The notes under the pieces are model-generated. The model saw only the letters and a list, made by a program, of their open reading frames with translations, did not search any database and was not told the origin of the DNA. From Aradus depressus (taxonomy: Eukaryota > Arthropoda > Insecta > Hemiptera > Aradidae): a stretch of DNA of 64,000 nt. Both the position numbers and the translations under genes were made by a program. The stretch lies in NCBI GenBank assembly GCA_963662175.1, contig OY759221.1, positions 31,432,045 to 31,496,044 on the forward strand. Reading direction: 5' to 3'. Of this stretch, positions 20,701 through 29,770 are shown in pieces (positions within the stretch are counted from its first letter, which is position 1; every line of letters begins with the position of its first letter).

Positions 20701-21430
20701 TAGTCCAGTCGGCTTTTTTAATGTTCCACTTATTTTTATGAGAGACCCAGGGATAATTAAATATTTTAGACGAAAAAATAATTGGCAAGTGGTTGGAGCC
20801 CATGGGATCCTGAAGAGTCGCCCATTGAAAACTATGGGCTATGTTCCGGGAAACAAAGGTCAGATCTATGGCAGATAGACGAGTTTGGTAAATATTGTTT
20901 ACATAAGTGGGTGAGCCATCGTTCAAAAATACAAGTTGGTTATCGTCTACAGCTTCCATTAAAGCTTCCCCTTTACTATTTGTAAAACTGGAACCGAAAG
21001 CTTGGTGGTGACAGTTAAAATCTCCCCCCAGGACGAGACCCTGGGAGCTGGGGATAGCCCCAATGAAGGTGTTCCACTGAAGGTGGGAAACGGAACTGTT
21101 GGGGTGATTGTACAGCGACACTATAGAGACGGACCTACCTGAGTTCTCTTCCAAGGACACTCCCACAGCCATCAAGCCCTCTAATCCTTCAAATAAACTA
21201 ATTCTGCTAAATGCTATATTGGACCTAATTAAAATAGCCACTCCTGCTCTTCCATCCTCTCGGTCTTCACGGACCACATTATACCCCCGGAAGTGAACCG
21301 GTCTATTGGGTTTAAACCATGTTTCCGATAAAAGAGCAATATCTATGTTTTCTCTAACTAGGCAATATTCTAGAGAACCCTTATTCGAGATAGCAGAACG
21401 GGCGTTCCATTGTAAAAATTTAAACTGCAT
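17750..21430 (-). CDS. LINE-I ORF2: endonuclease, reverse transcriptase, RNase H
   Basis: A 1226-residue polyprotein nicks target DNA and copies its own RNA there. The order is an APE-type endonuclease (about 1-220; N9, E36 in LLSETWF, GDFN 136-139, SNHLPI near 212), a linker, then reverse transcriptase (about 460-730; FLDISAAYDSVD with D557, PQG 615-617, YADD 645-648). RNase H follows (about 938-1065; D944 in FTDGS, E979, D1003 in FSDSQ, H1049 and D1059). The zinc motif is C1157, C1160, H1168, C1173. No stop or frameshift interrupts it, and the length is normal for the I clade. SNHLPI replaces the usual SDH at the endonuclease end, a change that may weaken it. ORF1 lies 29 bp upstream. The call is firm; the exact clade is inferred from the presence of RNase H. 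Confidence 0.95.
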   Translation of the reverse strand: MQFKFLQWNARSAISNKGSLEYCLVRENIDIALLSETWFKPNRPVHFRGYNVVREDREDGRAGVAILIRSNIAFSRISLFEGLEGLMAVGVSLEENSGRSVSIVSLYNHPNSSVSHLQWNTFIGAIPSSQGLVLGGDFNCHHQAFGSSFTNSKGEALMEAVDDNQLVFLNDGSPTYVNNIYQTRLSAIDLTFVSRNIAHSFQWATLQDPMGSNHLPIIFSSKIFNYPWVSHKNKWNIKKADWTTFSSYMNNQNCKNVKYNEFINLINEACEKAIPSNFPSNSNSRKPKAWWNSECERHIRDRHLAYLTYKRNPSKDNFLYYQRKVLETKRIIKDSKKKNWSEFCESLNRNTPLTVIWKKLKSLKNINGKIPTCIKTGDWTKEFLENLTPPFVMNTFDSHESDQSVFSQPFTVAEMKSALKNVNNSAPGMDNIHYSMLSNLPPKAKIALLHIFNEMWSSGCFPDDWREHLVIPILKPNQDPSQAKSYRPISLSSCVKKTFQRMIKYRLEWWAEYYNKFPTSQFGFRKGKSIYHAHSELITDIHLAFSTQKSTLAVFLDISAAYDSVDLSLLGNKMIEIGIPGKVAKSIINLASDRNIYLRVGNTMCGPRVANSGLPQGDILSPILYALYVSGIESVLPPGVRILQYADDICLYVIHKNVEKALESLNTAMSSLKAWFLQIGLSISSSKSFLCPFSRQRRLPLGEVVTLGNDNYRVNKEAKFLGLYLDKTLSWKAHINYLLGQLESRINILRCFSHFRWGSDPNIGLLFYRSNIRSIIDFGSLFYGDAAKTNLQKVQLVQNRCLRQIQGYLRSTPIDVIHAEANEPPLEVRRKILTQRFLLRLISVESPTVNKISQLVKLDLTSSFWQKKRSPSLAYNFTAITNYYTQIYVNTKLPVYNSQYFLHKLAISTAFLRDYSSIPSLFTNSAFSMDIQLLWPQWHYIFTDGSVKDSKVGCAFFDPQLDRSELFKLPELTTIYSAELVAILEALKYLEKLPFNRVVIFSDSQSCIRKLSNIKIGVHLNNFELDLLLTLNNIQESGKVVVFCWIKAHIGIKYNEVVDGFAKQALSEGTPLPVRLPKEDLSGQIKRNCRSIWQEMYTSSDKGSWYKRMNPRVGSEPWYREACLPKSVCTNINRLRVNHGICGTYLFRIGKADSPLCRVCRVEENLEHIVLTCTKYHTQRELMFTELYKLTQAPFNYPQLLITRNIFIYQSIHRFIMQIQNQPQIP

Positions 21431-21459
21431 TCTAAGTTACAAAAATTGGACACCCTCCC

Positions 21460-22220
21460 CTATGTATCCATAGGAGGGGGAGCGGTGTTATTGTGTACCT
21501 TATAATCAAGTAAAAATTTGTTCAATAGATCTCCTAAACGTACCAAGGCATGGTCACTCTCTGAATATGTTTTTGTATTTATTTCATTTATGAGTTGGGA
21601 AATTTGATTCATATGATTGTGAATATTCAAAGGAAGAGTAAGTTTTGTTGGAGGTACCTTTCTATCTATAGTGGGACGTGAGACGGGCGTAGGAGGTTTT
21701 AATTGGTGTATCGGTGAGGCTACTGGGATTGACTTCTGATAAGGGAGGGTGGCGCGGAACGTAGTGCGGGGTCTGGCCCTAGCTCTGAACGGGGCAGGGT
21801 CGACCCTGAGGGGACCAGCCCCTGTCGGGACAGAATCCAGCTGGGGGAAGTGCTCCTCAGACAATAAGGAAAACTGATTAAAAGATGCAACCTCGGAGTA
21901 AGAAGTATTATTAAGTATTGACTTTCGTTTATTTTCAATTTTCTGTAGATATACGGGCCCTCCACAGTGAAGACAGGTAGGGTTGGGGGCTGTGGAAGGA
22001 CATGGATCCGTCTCGTGCTCCCCACCGCAAATCTCACATCGCTTCTTACCCTTACATTGTATCTCAATGTGACCAAAACGTAAACACTGCTTGCACTGTC
22101 TAAGAGGAGGGATATACGGATCTACTCTGCATCTAGCTCCATAAATAGAGACATATTCCGGGATAGATTGGGAGTCAAAAGAAAGAATGCAAGTTCTGAG
22201 TTTAATTATTTTATCATTAT
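21460..22220 (-). CDS. LINE-I ORF1 (gag-like), 5'-truncated
   Basis: This is the nucleic-acid-binding ORF1 of the same element. The frame is open from the insertion junction at 22220 to the TAG at 21460, about 253 codons, without a native start. Near the beginning are RTCILSFDSQSIPEYVSIYG and then zinc knuckles: CKQCLRFGHIEIQC (CX2CX4HX4C), CEICGGEHETDPC (CX2CX3HX4C) and a third, degenerate CLHCGGPV. The rest is proline- and basic-rich with a helical end. I-type LINEs carry such CCHC knuckles in ORF1. The N-terminal half was lost by 5' truncation at integration. Confidence 0.85.
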
Positions 22221-22221
22221 T

Positions 22222-22234
22222 TTTTCAAGCAATT
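22222..22234. repeat. LINE-I target duplication, 5' side
   Basis: TTTTCAAGCAATT, the partner of 17294-17306. Confidence 0.9.
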
Positions 22235-22399
22235 AAATAATAACGAGAAGCCGTTAACAAGTTTCTTATAAATAATAATATCCATCGAGGTGCTAAGAAT
22301 CCCAATGGGAGGTCACTTGCGGATTTTGAATTATACTTACAGGAGTTAACTCAAAGGAGATATGGATGAGGAGCTCAGAAAGGCGGGTCATGCAGTAGG

Positions 22400-22520
22400 T
22401 GGTCGTCCTTATGGGGTTCTGGACACACATGTTAATTAATGTGTGTCGTTCTTATGGGACTTTGAATTTACATATGATATTTTGTTTTGATAGATTCATT
22501 ACAACAGCAGTTACTAGTAA
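22400..22520 (+). repeat. Rep-C fragment
   Basis: It holds TCGTCCTTATGGGGTTCTGG, then a second partial unit ending in CATTACAACAGCAGTTACTA. Confidence 0.6.
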
Positions 22521-22582
22521 GACAGATCCTGAAGGAGTGCCCCGGATACAGGGATGTAATAACGGCCAAATTTAAGGTAGGA

Positions 22583-22682
22583 ATCGCGTAATAGAGTCGC
22601 GCTCATGTCCGCGAAGAAAGAGCACTCTGGTAGTAGGCGTTTTGACCTAGTAGTTAAAGCCCGGGCACGAGTTACAATAACT
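22583..22682 (+). repeat. SINE-A body and tail fragment
   Basis: It covers TAGAGTCGCGCTCATGTCCG to CCGGGCACGAGTTACAATAA; the head is absent. Confidence 0.65.
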
Positions 22683-22789
22683 AATTTAACCATCAAAATA
22701 ACGCAAATTTGAATGACACCAATTGATTTCTCGAACGCCTGTTGTCCTTCCTCTTATCTTAGCGCGTTTCCGATCCACTTCCACTTTCG

Positions 22790-22897
22790 ATGGAATCCGC
22801 AAGACTACAGAAGATGAGAGTCCCAGGGTCACCTGGAGGAGACCGGTGGAGAGAATGGGGAAGTCCTGGAAGGCACTGGCAAGGATCGACAGCTAAA
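22790..22897 (+). pseudogene. Possible RTE-like LINE C-terminus
   Basis: The + frame reads RVTWRRPVERMGKSWKALAR followed by IDS and a stop. Basic RP-x-TWRR tails like this end many endonuclease-RT LINE proteins. Only about 35 codons remain, so the call is tentative. Confidence 0.4.
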
Positions 22898-22899
22898 TT

Positions 22900-23363
22900 G
22901 ATTTGCAAGACCAAAATCCCTAAATAATTTATGAAATAAATTGTTTCGAATCGCCATATAGAAACGGCACGAGAAGTTTTTCAGTGCAACGAGATCTCTA
23001 AGTAAGTTATTTTCAAAATGGGGCAGTCTCTCAACTTGGCTGAAAATGGTAATGTTACATACTTTGGAAACTCTTCAAACACTCCCGCGTTCTAGTTTTT
23101 TGTCAAATATACAAAAAATGGCGAGCAGGCAGGACGCGGCATTAGTCCAAAACCCATAATTAAAATTTGCCGGTGATACTTGGTTAGGCGAACTTCGGAC
23201 ATTCATTATGAAAAATTCCACTAATTACGCTTCCTTCTAAATACATGATTAATTATAGCTATATTTTACGGAATTACATTTTAATGAACCAATTTAAGTG
23301 GAGCCACTTAATATTTAATTAATTTCAAAGTATCCAATATATTAATGAGTTTTCATGTTCCAG
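22900..23363. other. Intron sequence before exon B
   Basis: No repeat of this window was recognised. It ends in TTTTCATGTTCCAG, a good acceptor. Confidence 0.5.
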
Positions 23364-23482
23364 GTATGGCGTGGACTCGCAATGGACGAGTCTATGGGAC
23401 GCTATTCAGAGCCAGTACCGATGTTGCGGCGTACAGGGGTACAATGATTTTGCACAGTACAACGCCACCAATTTTGAATCAG
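23364..23482 (+). CDS. Tetraspanin, exon B (large extracellular loop with CCG)
   Basis: This is an internal exon of the same tetraspanin. It begins with one base that completes the split arginine codon from exon A. Then follow 39 codons starting YGVDSQWTSLWDAIQSQYRC and continuing CGVQGYNDFAQYNATNFES, ending with one base (phase 1) before GTAAGT. The W-x-x-L-W-x-x-I-Q-x-x-x-x-C-C-G pattern is the first half of the large extracellular loop. Its CCG cysteines form the disulfides that define the family. NAT is a possible N-glycosylation site. The second half of the loop (PxxC and later cysteines) and TM4 were not found downstream in the window. Confidence 0.9.
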
Positions 23483-23563
23483 GTAAGTCAATTTAGTTTA
23501 CTGGACAACAATAACCTATTGTTCTAGTAATAAAATACGTTGTCTTCCCATTGTTTTATTTTA

Positions 23564-23606
23564 GACCAGAACCGGTTTTCGACGCAACAGCGTCATCATC
23601 AGTGGT
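23564..23606 (-). ncRNA. Hammerhead-like ribozyme motif, family F2, left arm
   Basis: Minus strand: helix I strand ACCA, CTGATGA, extra T, helix II GACGC/GCGTC with loop TGTT, GAAA, helix III AACCGGTT, triplet TTC, then helix I strand TGGT, which pairs with ACCA. All core positions match the hammerhead consensus apart from the extra T after A9. Confidence 0.65.
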
Positions 23607-23855
23607 TCATCTATGATATAATAATAAAATATACAAATAATGAAAAGTATAAATAACTCTTAGAGCATCAGGGTATAGAGTTACAAGATAAAAATTATAA
23701 ACTTACTTACCTCACCCCCACAGCACAGCGGTTAAAGGACGACTGGCATAGCTCTAAGGGGTGGAGATAGCTAGGTTCACTCACTCTCTCTACATATAAA
23801 ACCATTCATTCTAATATACACAATAACTAAAACAAGTCTCTACATAATAGTAACA

Positions 23856-24201
23856 GAGGGCGCCGGTAGCTCAGCGGTATGCGTGCTTGACTTCTGAGCT
23901 CAAGGACGTAGGTTCGAAACCCGACCGAGGCCCTTAGTTTATTTTATCTGGGAGGTAAAATAAACTTAAGCACGCCGTCCTTTGGATGGGACGTTAAGCG
24001 ATGGTCCCGAGCCTGTACAATGTCAGGTACTCGTTAAAGACCCCTACCCTAGATTAATAAAAATTTAGGGTAGACAAAATTTAGGACTCTCACAGTAGAG
24101 TCGGGCTCATGTCCACCAGAGTGACGAAAGAGCACTCTAGTAGTAGGCGATATGACCTCGTAATTAAAGCCCGGGCATGAGTCATAAAACCTTACCTAAG
24201 C
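23856..24201 (+). mobile_element. SINE-A, complete copy inside the F2 palindrome
   Basis: The flanks TAATAGTAACA (23845-23855 and 24202-24212) form an exact 11-bp target duplication. Head A and B boxes are intact (GGTTCGAAACC). The tail is worn (CCTTACCTAAG). Confidence 0.9.
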
Positions 24202-24404
24202 TAATAGTAACATAATATAAAATTCTGTGGCTGTATGGTGAATTTTATATTATGTCCCCACCCCTTAGAGCTATGCCAGTTGTCCTTTAACCGCTGTGCT
24301 GTAAGTAAGTTTATAATTTTTATCTTGTTACTCTGTATCCTGATGCTTTAAGAGTTATTTAAACTTTTCATTATTTGTATATTTTATTATTATATCATAG
24401 ATGA

Positions 24405-24446
24405 ACCACTGATGATGATGCTGTTGCGTTGAAAACCGGTTTTGGT
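24405..24446 (+). ncRNA. Hammerhead-like ribozyme motif, family F2, right arm
   Basis: Same order as the left arm. Helix II is GATGC/GCGTT, still fully pairable through G-T wobbles, and the cleavage triplet is TTT. Two changes relative to the left arm keep the helix intact. Confidence 0.6.
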
Positions 24447-24578
24447 CTAAAATAAAACAGTGGGAAGACAACGTCTTTTATTTCTATGAGAAATCTCGTC
24501 CCACAACATCTTACTATCCCATACGGATAACCTATTCTACCCTGGTGTGGGGGTGGGTGGGGGGTAATGCCTCCACTA

Positions 24579-24940
24579 ACTTCCAAGTCTGTCGGAAAAG
24601 ATAAAAAGGAAGATGTTCAAAGAGTTTATTACAAAACAAATTAGAGCCTTTAGATTTAGAAACCACCTTCCCTGAGGGACCTCAGTCAGTGTCAGATTGG
24701 GAAGTGAACCAGAGGCGGATCTCGGATAGGATGAGGTAATTCCATCCAACAACTTCCAAGACTGCCAGAAAAGATAAAAGAAAAGAACTTAAAAAGAGTT
24801 CATAACAAAACAAATTAGAGTTTTCCGATGTAGAAACATTACGGAATATACCTTGCTCTTTCTTCATCGAGAGACCCCAGTCTCAGGTTGTTTAGTGGAC
24901 CAAAGGCGAATCGCCTCCTCCTCCCTTATCTCTCAGTTTC
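24579..24940. repeat. Diverged tandem duplication, about 175-bp unit
   Basis: Two copies start with ACTTCCAAGTCTGTCGGAAA (24579) and ACTTCCAAGACTGCCAGAAA (about 24758). They share AAAACAAATTAGAG, GTAGAAAC/TTAGAAAC and a later CC(C)CAGTC part. Confidence 0.6.
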
Positions 24941-25044
24941 TCAACTAGGACAGGTGAATATATATTATTTTTTATTATAACACATTATTTCATTAACTCC
25001 TCCCACGCCAAAATTTCAAAATAGGAGAAACACGATAAAAATGA

Positions 25045-25770
25045 CGCAGTGTTAAGCCGAAAATTAATATTTCTTACTTATTGTGACTCGTTACGCTGCT
25101 GCAGGTTGGTGGCATCGCCCCACGAATCGGCAGCGTACGATTCTGACGCAAGCCCAGAGAGCAGCCCTTTTAAGAGTTACAAGGGCTTATCGTACTGTCT
25201 CTACGGCTGCGCTACAGGTACTAGCGGGAGCCGCCCCCATTGACTTGATCTCGGATGGGGCTGTCGCTTCGTATTTATGTAGACGCAACATGCCCTTAGG
25301 AGCAGATATTGATGAGCCCTTACGTCTAGCCCTAGAGGAAGAGATGCGCGGACAGTCCAGACCAGTGCGCTGCAAGGACATCGTCCAGAATTGGATTGTG
25401 GAAAAATGGCAACAACGTTGGTCACGATGCCCGGATGGCCGAACGACATACGCATACTTCCCGGACGTCCGAGTACGCCTTGACTCAACATGGGTACAGC
25501 CTAATCACTGGACGTCTCAAATATTATCAGGTCATGGTGATTTCAACTCCAAGCTGTTCTTCTTTCATAGGAAGAACACCCCGAACTGTTCGTGCGGCGG
25601 TATCGAGACTGCAGAACATGTGGTCCTCGAATGCCCGCTGTACGACCAAGCTAGAGTGGAGTTGATTCATGGGACAAGATCATATTTGGGACTAGATCTA
25701 CGGCAGATGGTGACGGAAACTGACTACCCGATGTTCTGCCGATGTTCTGGCGGGAGCAGAAACAGGCAAT
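25045..25770 (+). pseudogene. R1-like LINE, C-terminal part
   Basis: This is the end of an R1/jockey-clade non-LTR retrotransposon ORF2. The + frame from 25083 reads ILTQAQRAALLRVTRAYRTV, STAALQVLAGAAPIDLI, then a linker with LALEEEMRGQ. WTSQILSGHGDFNSKLFF and the zinc motif CSCGGIETAEHVVLECPLYD follow. A 12-base duplication of GATGTTCTGCC(G) near 25731 shifts the frame. In the other frame the natural end FWREQKQAM and a stop appear at about 25770. The upstream RT and endonuclease are missing. Downstream codons to 26003 run into a SINE and are not part of the protein. Worn copies of the same segment lie at 43330, 52790 and 55000. Confidence 0.8.
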
Positions 25771-25861
25771 GTAATGATCCCCGAGCTTTGCCTAAACGTA
25801 GACTGGGTGATGTTGCTGCAACGCAAGGCGCACCCTCTTTTAAAACCAACTTAAAAAAAAA

Positions 25862-26152
25862 AAGTTATTGTGACTCATGCCCGCGCTTTAACTACAACGT
25901 CATATCGCCTACTATTAGAGCGCTCTTTCATCGCTCTGGTAGATATGAGCCCGACTCTACTGTGAGAGTTTTAAATTTTGCCTACCCACGTCTAGTTACC
26001 TAAGCTATGGGTCTTTAACGAGTATCAGACATCATACAGGCTTGGGACGATTACACCTCATCCGTAGGACGACGTGTTCACGCTTTTTTCACCTCCCAGA
26101 TAAAAAAAGTCTAAGTAGACAAACTTGCTATCTCTGAGCTACCAGCGCTTTC
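25862..26152 (-). mobile_element. SINE-A, older copy
   Basis: It runs from TGACTCATGCCCGCGCTTTA to the head GAGCTACCAGCGC. Many substitutions; no tail repeats. Confidence 0.75.
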
Positions 26153-26200
26153 ATTTTAAAAAAACACTATACTCCACGTTATATACCGCTCTATACTCTA

Positions 26201-26481
26201 GGTTAGGTTAGGTTTTATGACTCATGCCCGGGTTTTTACTACGAAGTCATATCGCCTACTACCAGAGCGCTCTTTCGTCACTATGAGCCCGACTCTACTG
26301 TGGGAGTCCTAAATTTTTATTCACAGGATAGTCTTTAACGAGTACCTGACATCGTACAGGCTCGGGACCATTGCTTAGCATCCCATCCGAAGGACGGCAT
26401 GCTTAAGTTTATTTTACCTCCCAGATAAAATAAACTAAGGGCCTCGTTCGGTTTTCGAACCCACGATCTTGAGCTCAGAAG
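26201..26481 (-). mobile_element. SINE-A, head-truncated
   Basis: It starts with the complement of the CCTAA tail (GGTTAGGTTAGG) and stops in the head at TTGAGCTCAGAA. A small internal deletion follows CGCTCTTTCGTCACT. Confidence 0.85.
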
Positions 26482-27236
26482 ACAATATATGAGTATAATA
26501 CTATTCCTTTTCCGTGCAAATCATATCAAAAATTTTCAAATATAGTTCTATTCACATCAAGCCTTTGAAACTTTTATGAATAAAAACCGACCAACAAACA
26601 AAAATGAAATAAGAGTTGTGTAAAACTTATCCATACAAGAGTTTCTTCAAGGAAAAAAAAAAAAAAATGGAACATTCAACTTTGACAAACAAACTTCGGT
26701 TGTTAAATTAATCTAAGTTTATTTATGAGCGTTCAAACAGGAAAATGAAAATATAAATAAAAAAATTAAACAAGGCAGAGAGAAATGGTCTGATCGATAA
26801 GGCACTTTGAAGAGAACGGAGGTTGAGTCAAGTAAATCTAACTGTTTCAAGATTTACAGATAAGATCTACCCAGATAAGTAGTGTCACAAATCACCCATA
26901 ATAATGGGTACATAAATATCAATTTTAATAAAGGTGAGGTACTTCTCACAGAGTTTTTACAGTTTTCAACAGATAAACTACAAATTCATGTTATTACGAA
27001 AGTTTTTTTTTAACAATATTTCTGAGCCGTATTTCATTAGTTTTATTAAGAAAACTTAGGGAACTTCAAGCATACATTATTATTTTAATAATAATATTTA
27101 TTATTATTCCGTTAAACCATAACATGGTAACTGCATATGCCATTCAATTTTGTACAAATTATATGCTTCAAGCAAAATTAAATTTTAGAAAACAAACACA
27201 TATAACGTGAATAATATTTATTACTTTCGGACCATG
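26482..27236. other. No gene; AT-rich repeat near 27095-27190
   Basis: It contains the third, worn copy of the CCGTTAAACCATAACATGGT repeat (compare 1335 and 56150). The rest is unassigned. Confidence 0.4.
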
Positions 27237-27395
27237 GTTTGGCGTTTGGGCTAGAGCACATGGCTTTGGTAGCTTGGACCCACCACGGTTGCGGATCCGA
27301 GGCCATGGAGGTTGTGTAAAAAACGAATCATGGTACCTATATTGTCATGGTTAATACGCATTGTTCCTAAGAACAAGAAAAATTAAAAAAATATT
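27237..27395 (+). repeat. SINE-B relative, diverged
   Basis: It has GGTTGCGGATCCGAGGCCAT (B-box-like, then GGCCATGGA) and ATTGTCATGGTTAATACGCA, parallel to CATGGCTAATATGCAT in SINE-B, with a poly-A end. Confidence 0.55.
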
Positions 27396-27488
27396 CTAAA
27401 ATAAAATAAATACCTATTAAAAGATATAGAAATTTAAAATTCTTATTAATGAATAAAATATATAACTTTTCTTTTTTAAATTAAGAGA

Positions 27489-27822
27489 TTAGGTTAGGTT
27501 AGGTTTTATGACTCATGCCCGGGCTTTAACTACGAGGTCATATCGCCTACTACCAGAGCGCTCTTTCGTCACTCAGGTGGACATGAGCCCGACTCTACTG
27601 TGGGAGTCCTAAATTTTGCCTACCCTAAATTTTTATTCACCTAGGATAGGGGTCTTTAACGAGTACCTGACATTGTACAGGCTCGGGACCATCGCTTAAC
27701 GTCCCATCAGAAGGACGGCGTGCTTAAGTTTATTTTACCTCCCAGATAAAATAAACTAAGGGCCTCGGTCGGGTTACGAACAGAAGTCAAGCACGCTTAC
27801 CACTGAGCTACCGGCGCCCTCC
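27489..27822 (-). mobile_element. SINE-A
   Basis: A nearly full copy from GGTTAGGTTAGG to CCGGCGCCCTCC, with part of the head lost around 27780. The flanks AATTAAGA(GA)TT on both sides suggest the target duplication. Confidence 0.88.
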
Positions 27823-27939
27823 AATTAAGATTATAATGTAAATAGAAAACAACTAATAAAATAATGATGAAAATAAAAAAGGTGAAAGATTTATTCGTTT
27901 TGAAGAGAGACCAGAGTTTTGTTGAGTTTTATTCGCATG

Positions 27940-28077
27940 GTCTCATCATGGTTTGCGGGTTCGAATCCCGTCCGGGAGTGAGTTTTATTTCGTAGATAGA
28001 ACTCCCTCCCGGGGCCATGGATGTCGTAAATAATTATATAACACAGTGGACATGGCTAATATGCATCGAACATAAGG

Positions 28078-28104
<27 letters not shown>
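27940..28104 (+). mobile_element. SINE-B
   Basis: The B box GGTTCGAATCCCG at 27958 is preceded by a weak A-box region. GGGGCCATGGATGTCGTAAA and CATGGCTAATATGCATCGAA follow, then a 24-base poly-A tail. Confidence 0.75.
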
Positions 28105-28108
<4 letters not shown>

Positions 28109-29512
28109 AATAAAAATATTTAAAAAAAGTAATTTATAGGATATTGGTGGCGGTTCTGTAAAAAAATGCTAGTAAAATATATAGAACACGACTTTTATAT
28201 TATGATTATTTTTACTTATTTATTTGTTGAAGAATGAGAAAATAAATATATATATATATTTTCCAAATGGAAAGGTTTATTCAAATATGAACATTTTTAT
28301 ATGAATTAAAATTTTTTTATTGTATCAGTTTAATTTAAAAAAATTAATTCTTATTATTCGAAAATAAAAAAATAAAATAATAAAAAAGTCAAGTAAATAA
28401 AAGCTTTAATTCATACTTTGCTTTCATTTTTATTTTCTTGGCAGTGGGTCCTCCACTAATATTTTATTCTACTAAAGAAATTAATGTTGTAACAAAGCAA
28501 TCTCCAGAGTAATATTTCACAATTATATTACTTAGAATAAAACAGAAAGATAAATGATAATATTTGTTAATTAATAATGCTTCAAAGAAGAGAACATCCA
28601 AAGGAATCACATTTTCCAGTCGGAAGGTTCCTTCTCTCCAAGTCAAAGTGTTTAGATTAATTTTATAAAATAAACTGTTTTAAGAGGAAAAGGATGGGAG
28701 GATTTATACCTAAGATTGTTTTGAAAGGTCCTGGAAGAGTGAGAGTACTGAGGAATCTTACCTTGGTGAGAAATGTTTGAAAGAGGAGAGAGAGGAAGGT
28801 AGAGAGAGTGAAGAACAAAGGAAGGAGGTTCCTAAAGGAATGGGAATGCCTCCTACCGTAAAGGAAGCCCCCTCCCTCCAGGAGATGCCTCCCCCCAGGA
28901 GATGCCTCCCCTCCCCTCCAAATGAATACTTGACAAAACAGTTTGTAATTGAGAAAGTTTTCAGGTAAACGAGAGGAAAGTTTAAGGAAAAATTGATTTT
29001 AACTCACACAGAAGATATGATGAAAACACTTGAGTCAAGTCTGATAACTGAAGAAACAATATATATATTTTTTTATTTCCTTAGCTAAACGAAGTATAAG
29101 GGATGTTATGTATACGTTCAGAAATTCGATGCGGAGTTTTTCGACCTCTTAAGTTAAAAAAAAATACAAATAAATTTATGTTTGTGTCAGTGCCGTTTTA
29201 CAACTGCACTAAGGCAGACTTCATCCGGGGGCCCTTGAATTATTTTTTTACAATTATCCTCAACTTTATTTTTAATAATTTATATAATACACCAGAACAT
29301 TCTAGAATCTTATAGAATGTCTAGAAATTTTCCAGCATGTTTCTTGAAATTGCAAGAAGTTTCCAGAAAAATCCTATCCTCCAATGTTCTCAGCAATTGT
29401 AAAAGATGGCTTAATTTTTATTATTCCAAATCTTGAAATTATTCCCCGAATTTATTTGCCATTGTTTTGCACGAATGTTTAGAATGAGAGATCTTTTTCA
29501 AAATTGAAATAT
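28105..29512. other. No gene recognised
   Basis: Very AT-rich to 28640. A purine-rich tract at 28680-28830 and a duplicated GGAGATGCCTCCCC near 28880 follow. The 63-codon + frame at 28777 is low-complexity. Near 29290-29380 the run of ...AGAA(T/A)... motifs looks like simple decay. Confidence 0.35.
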
Positions 29513-29770
29513 AGGTTAGGTTAGGTTTTATGACTCATGCCCGGGCTTTAACTACGAGGTCATATCGCCTACTACCAGAGCGCTCTTTCGTCACTCTGGT
29601 GGACATGAGCCCGACTCTACTGTGGGAGTCCTAAATTTTGCCTACCCTAAATTTTTATTCATCTAGGGTAGGGGTCTTTAACGAGTACCTGACATCGTAC
29701 AGGCTCGAGACCATCGCTTAACTTCCCATCCGAAGGACGGCGTGCTTAAGTTTATTTTACCTCCCAGATA
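29513..29770 (-). mobile_element. SINE-A, head lost
   Basis: It runs from AGGTTAGGTT to TTTACCTCCCAGATA and joins Rep-C directly. Confidence 0.85.

Larger units (their letters stand above)
17307..22221 (-). mobile_element. LINE-I, nearly full-length I-type LINE
   Basis: This is a minus-strand non-LTR retrotransposon of 4.9 kb: truncated ORF1, 29-bp gap, complete ORF2, a GC-rich 3' UTR (17365-17749) and a 58-base poly-A tail (T run 17307-17364). It is bracketed by an identical 13-bp target duplication. The long pure tail, exact duplication and undamaged ORF2 all mark a young insertion. The 5' end stops inside ORF1, so promoter and ORF1 start are missing and this copy itself should not retrotranspose. 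Confidence 0.92.
1120..23363 (+). other. Tetraspanin intron, 22.2 kb, filled with transposons
   Basis: The stretch lies between the GT donor at 1120 and the AG acceptor at 23362-23363 and splits an arginine codon (AG/G). It contains the hAT remnant, minisatellite, foldback element, three clustered LINEs and many Rep-C and SINE-A copies listed separately. That the two exons belong to one transcript is inferred from phase, order and protein topology. Confidence 0.75.
23530..24482. repeat. F2 palindrome with Penelope-type arms, split by a SINE
   Basis: Left arm 23530-23766 and right arm 24257-24482 are inverted copies (for example CCGGTTTTCGACGCAACAGC against its complement near 24430). They share TTGTCTTCCCA at the outer ends and ACCCCTTAGAGCTATGCCAG at the inner ends. 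The loop holds a complete SINE-A (23856-24201). Single F2 arms recur at 60100-60340 and 53410-53560. Each arm carries a hammerhead-like core. Confidence 0.85.

Noticed and set aside
17900..20985. Plus-strand frames of 60-126 codons
   Set aside because: They are antisense shadows of the LINE-I ORF2.
25771..26003. C-terminal extension of the 306-codon R1-like frame
   Set aside because: After the frame-shifting 12-base duplication the frame runs through unrelated DNA and a reversed SINE-A; the natural end is FWREQKQAM in the other frame.
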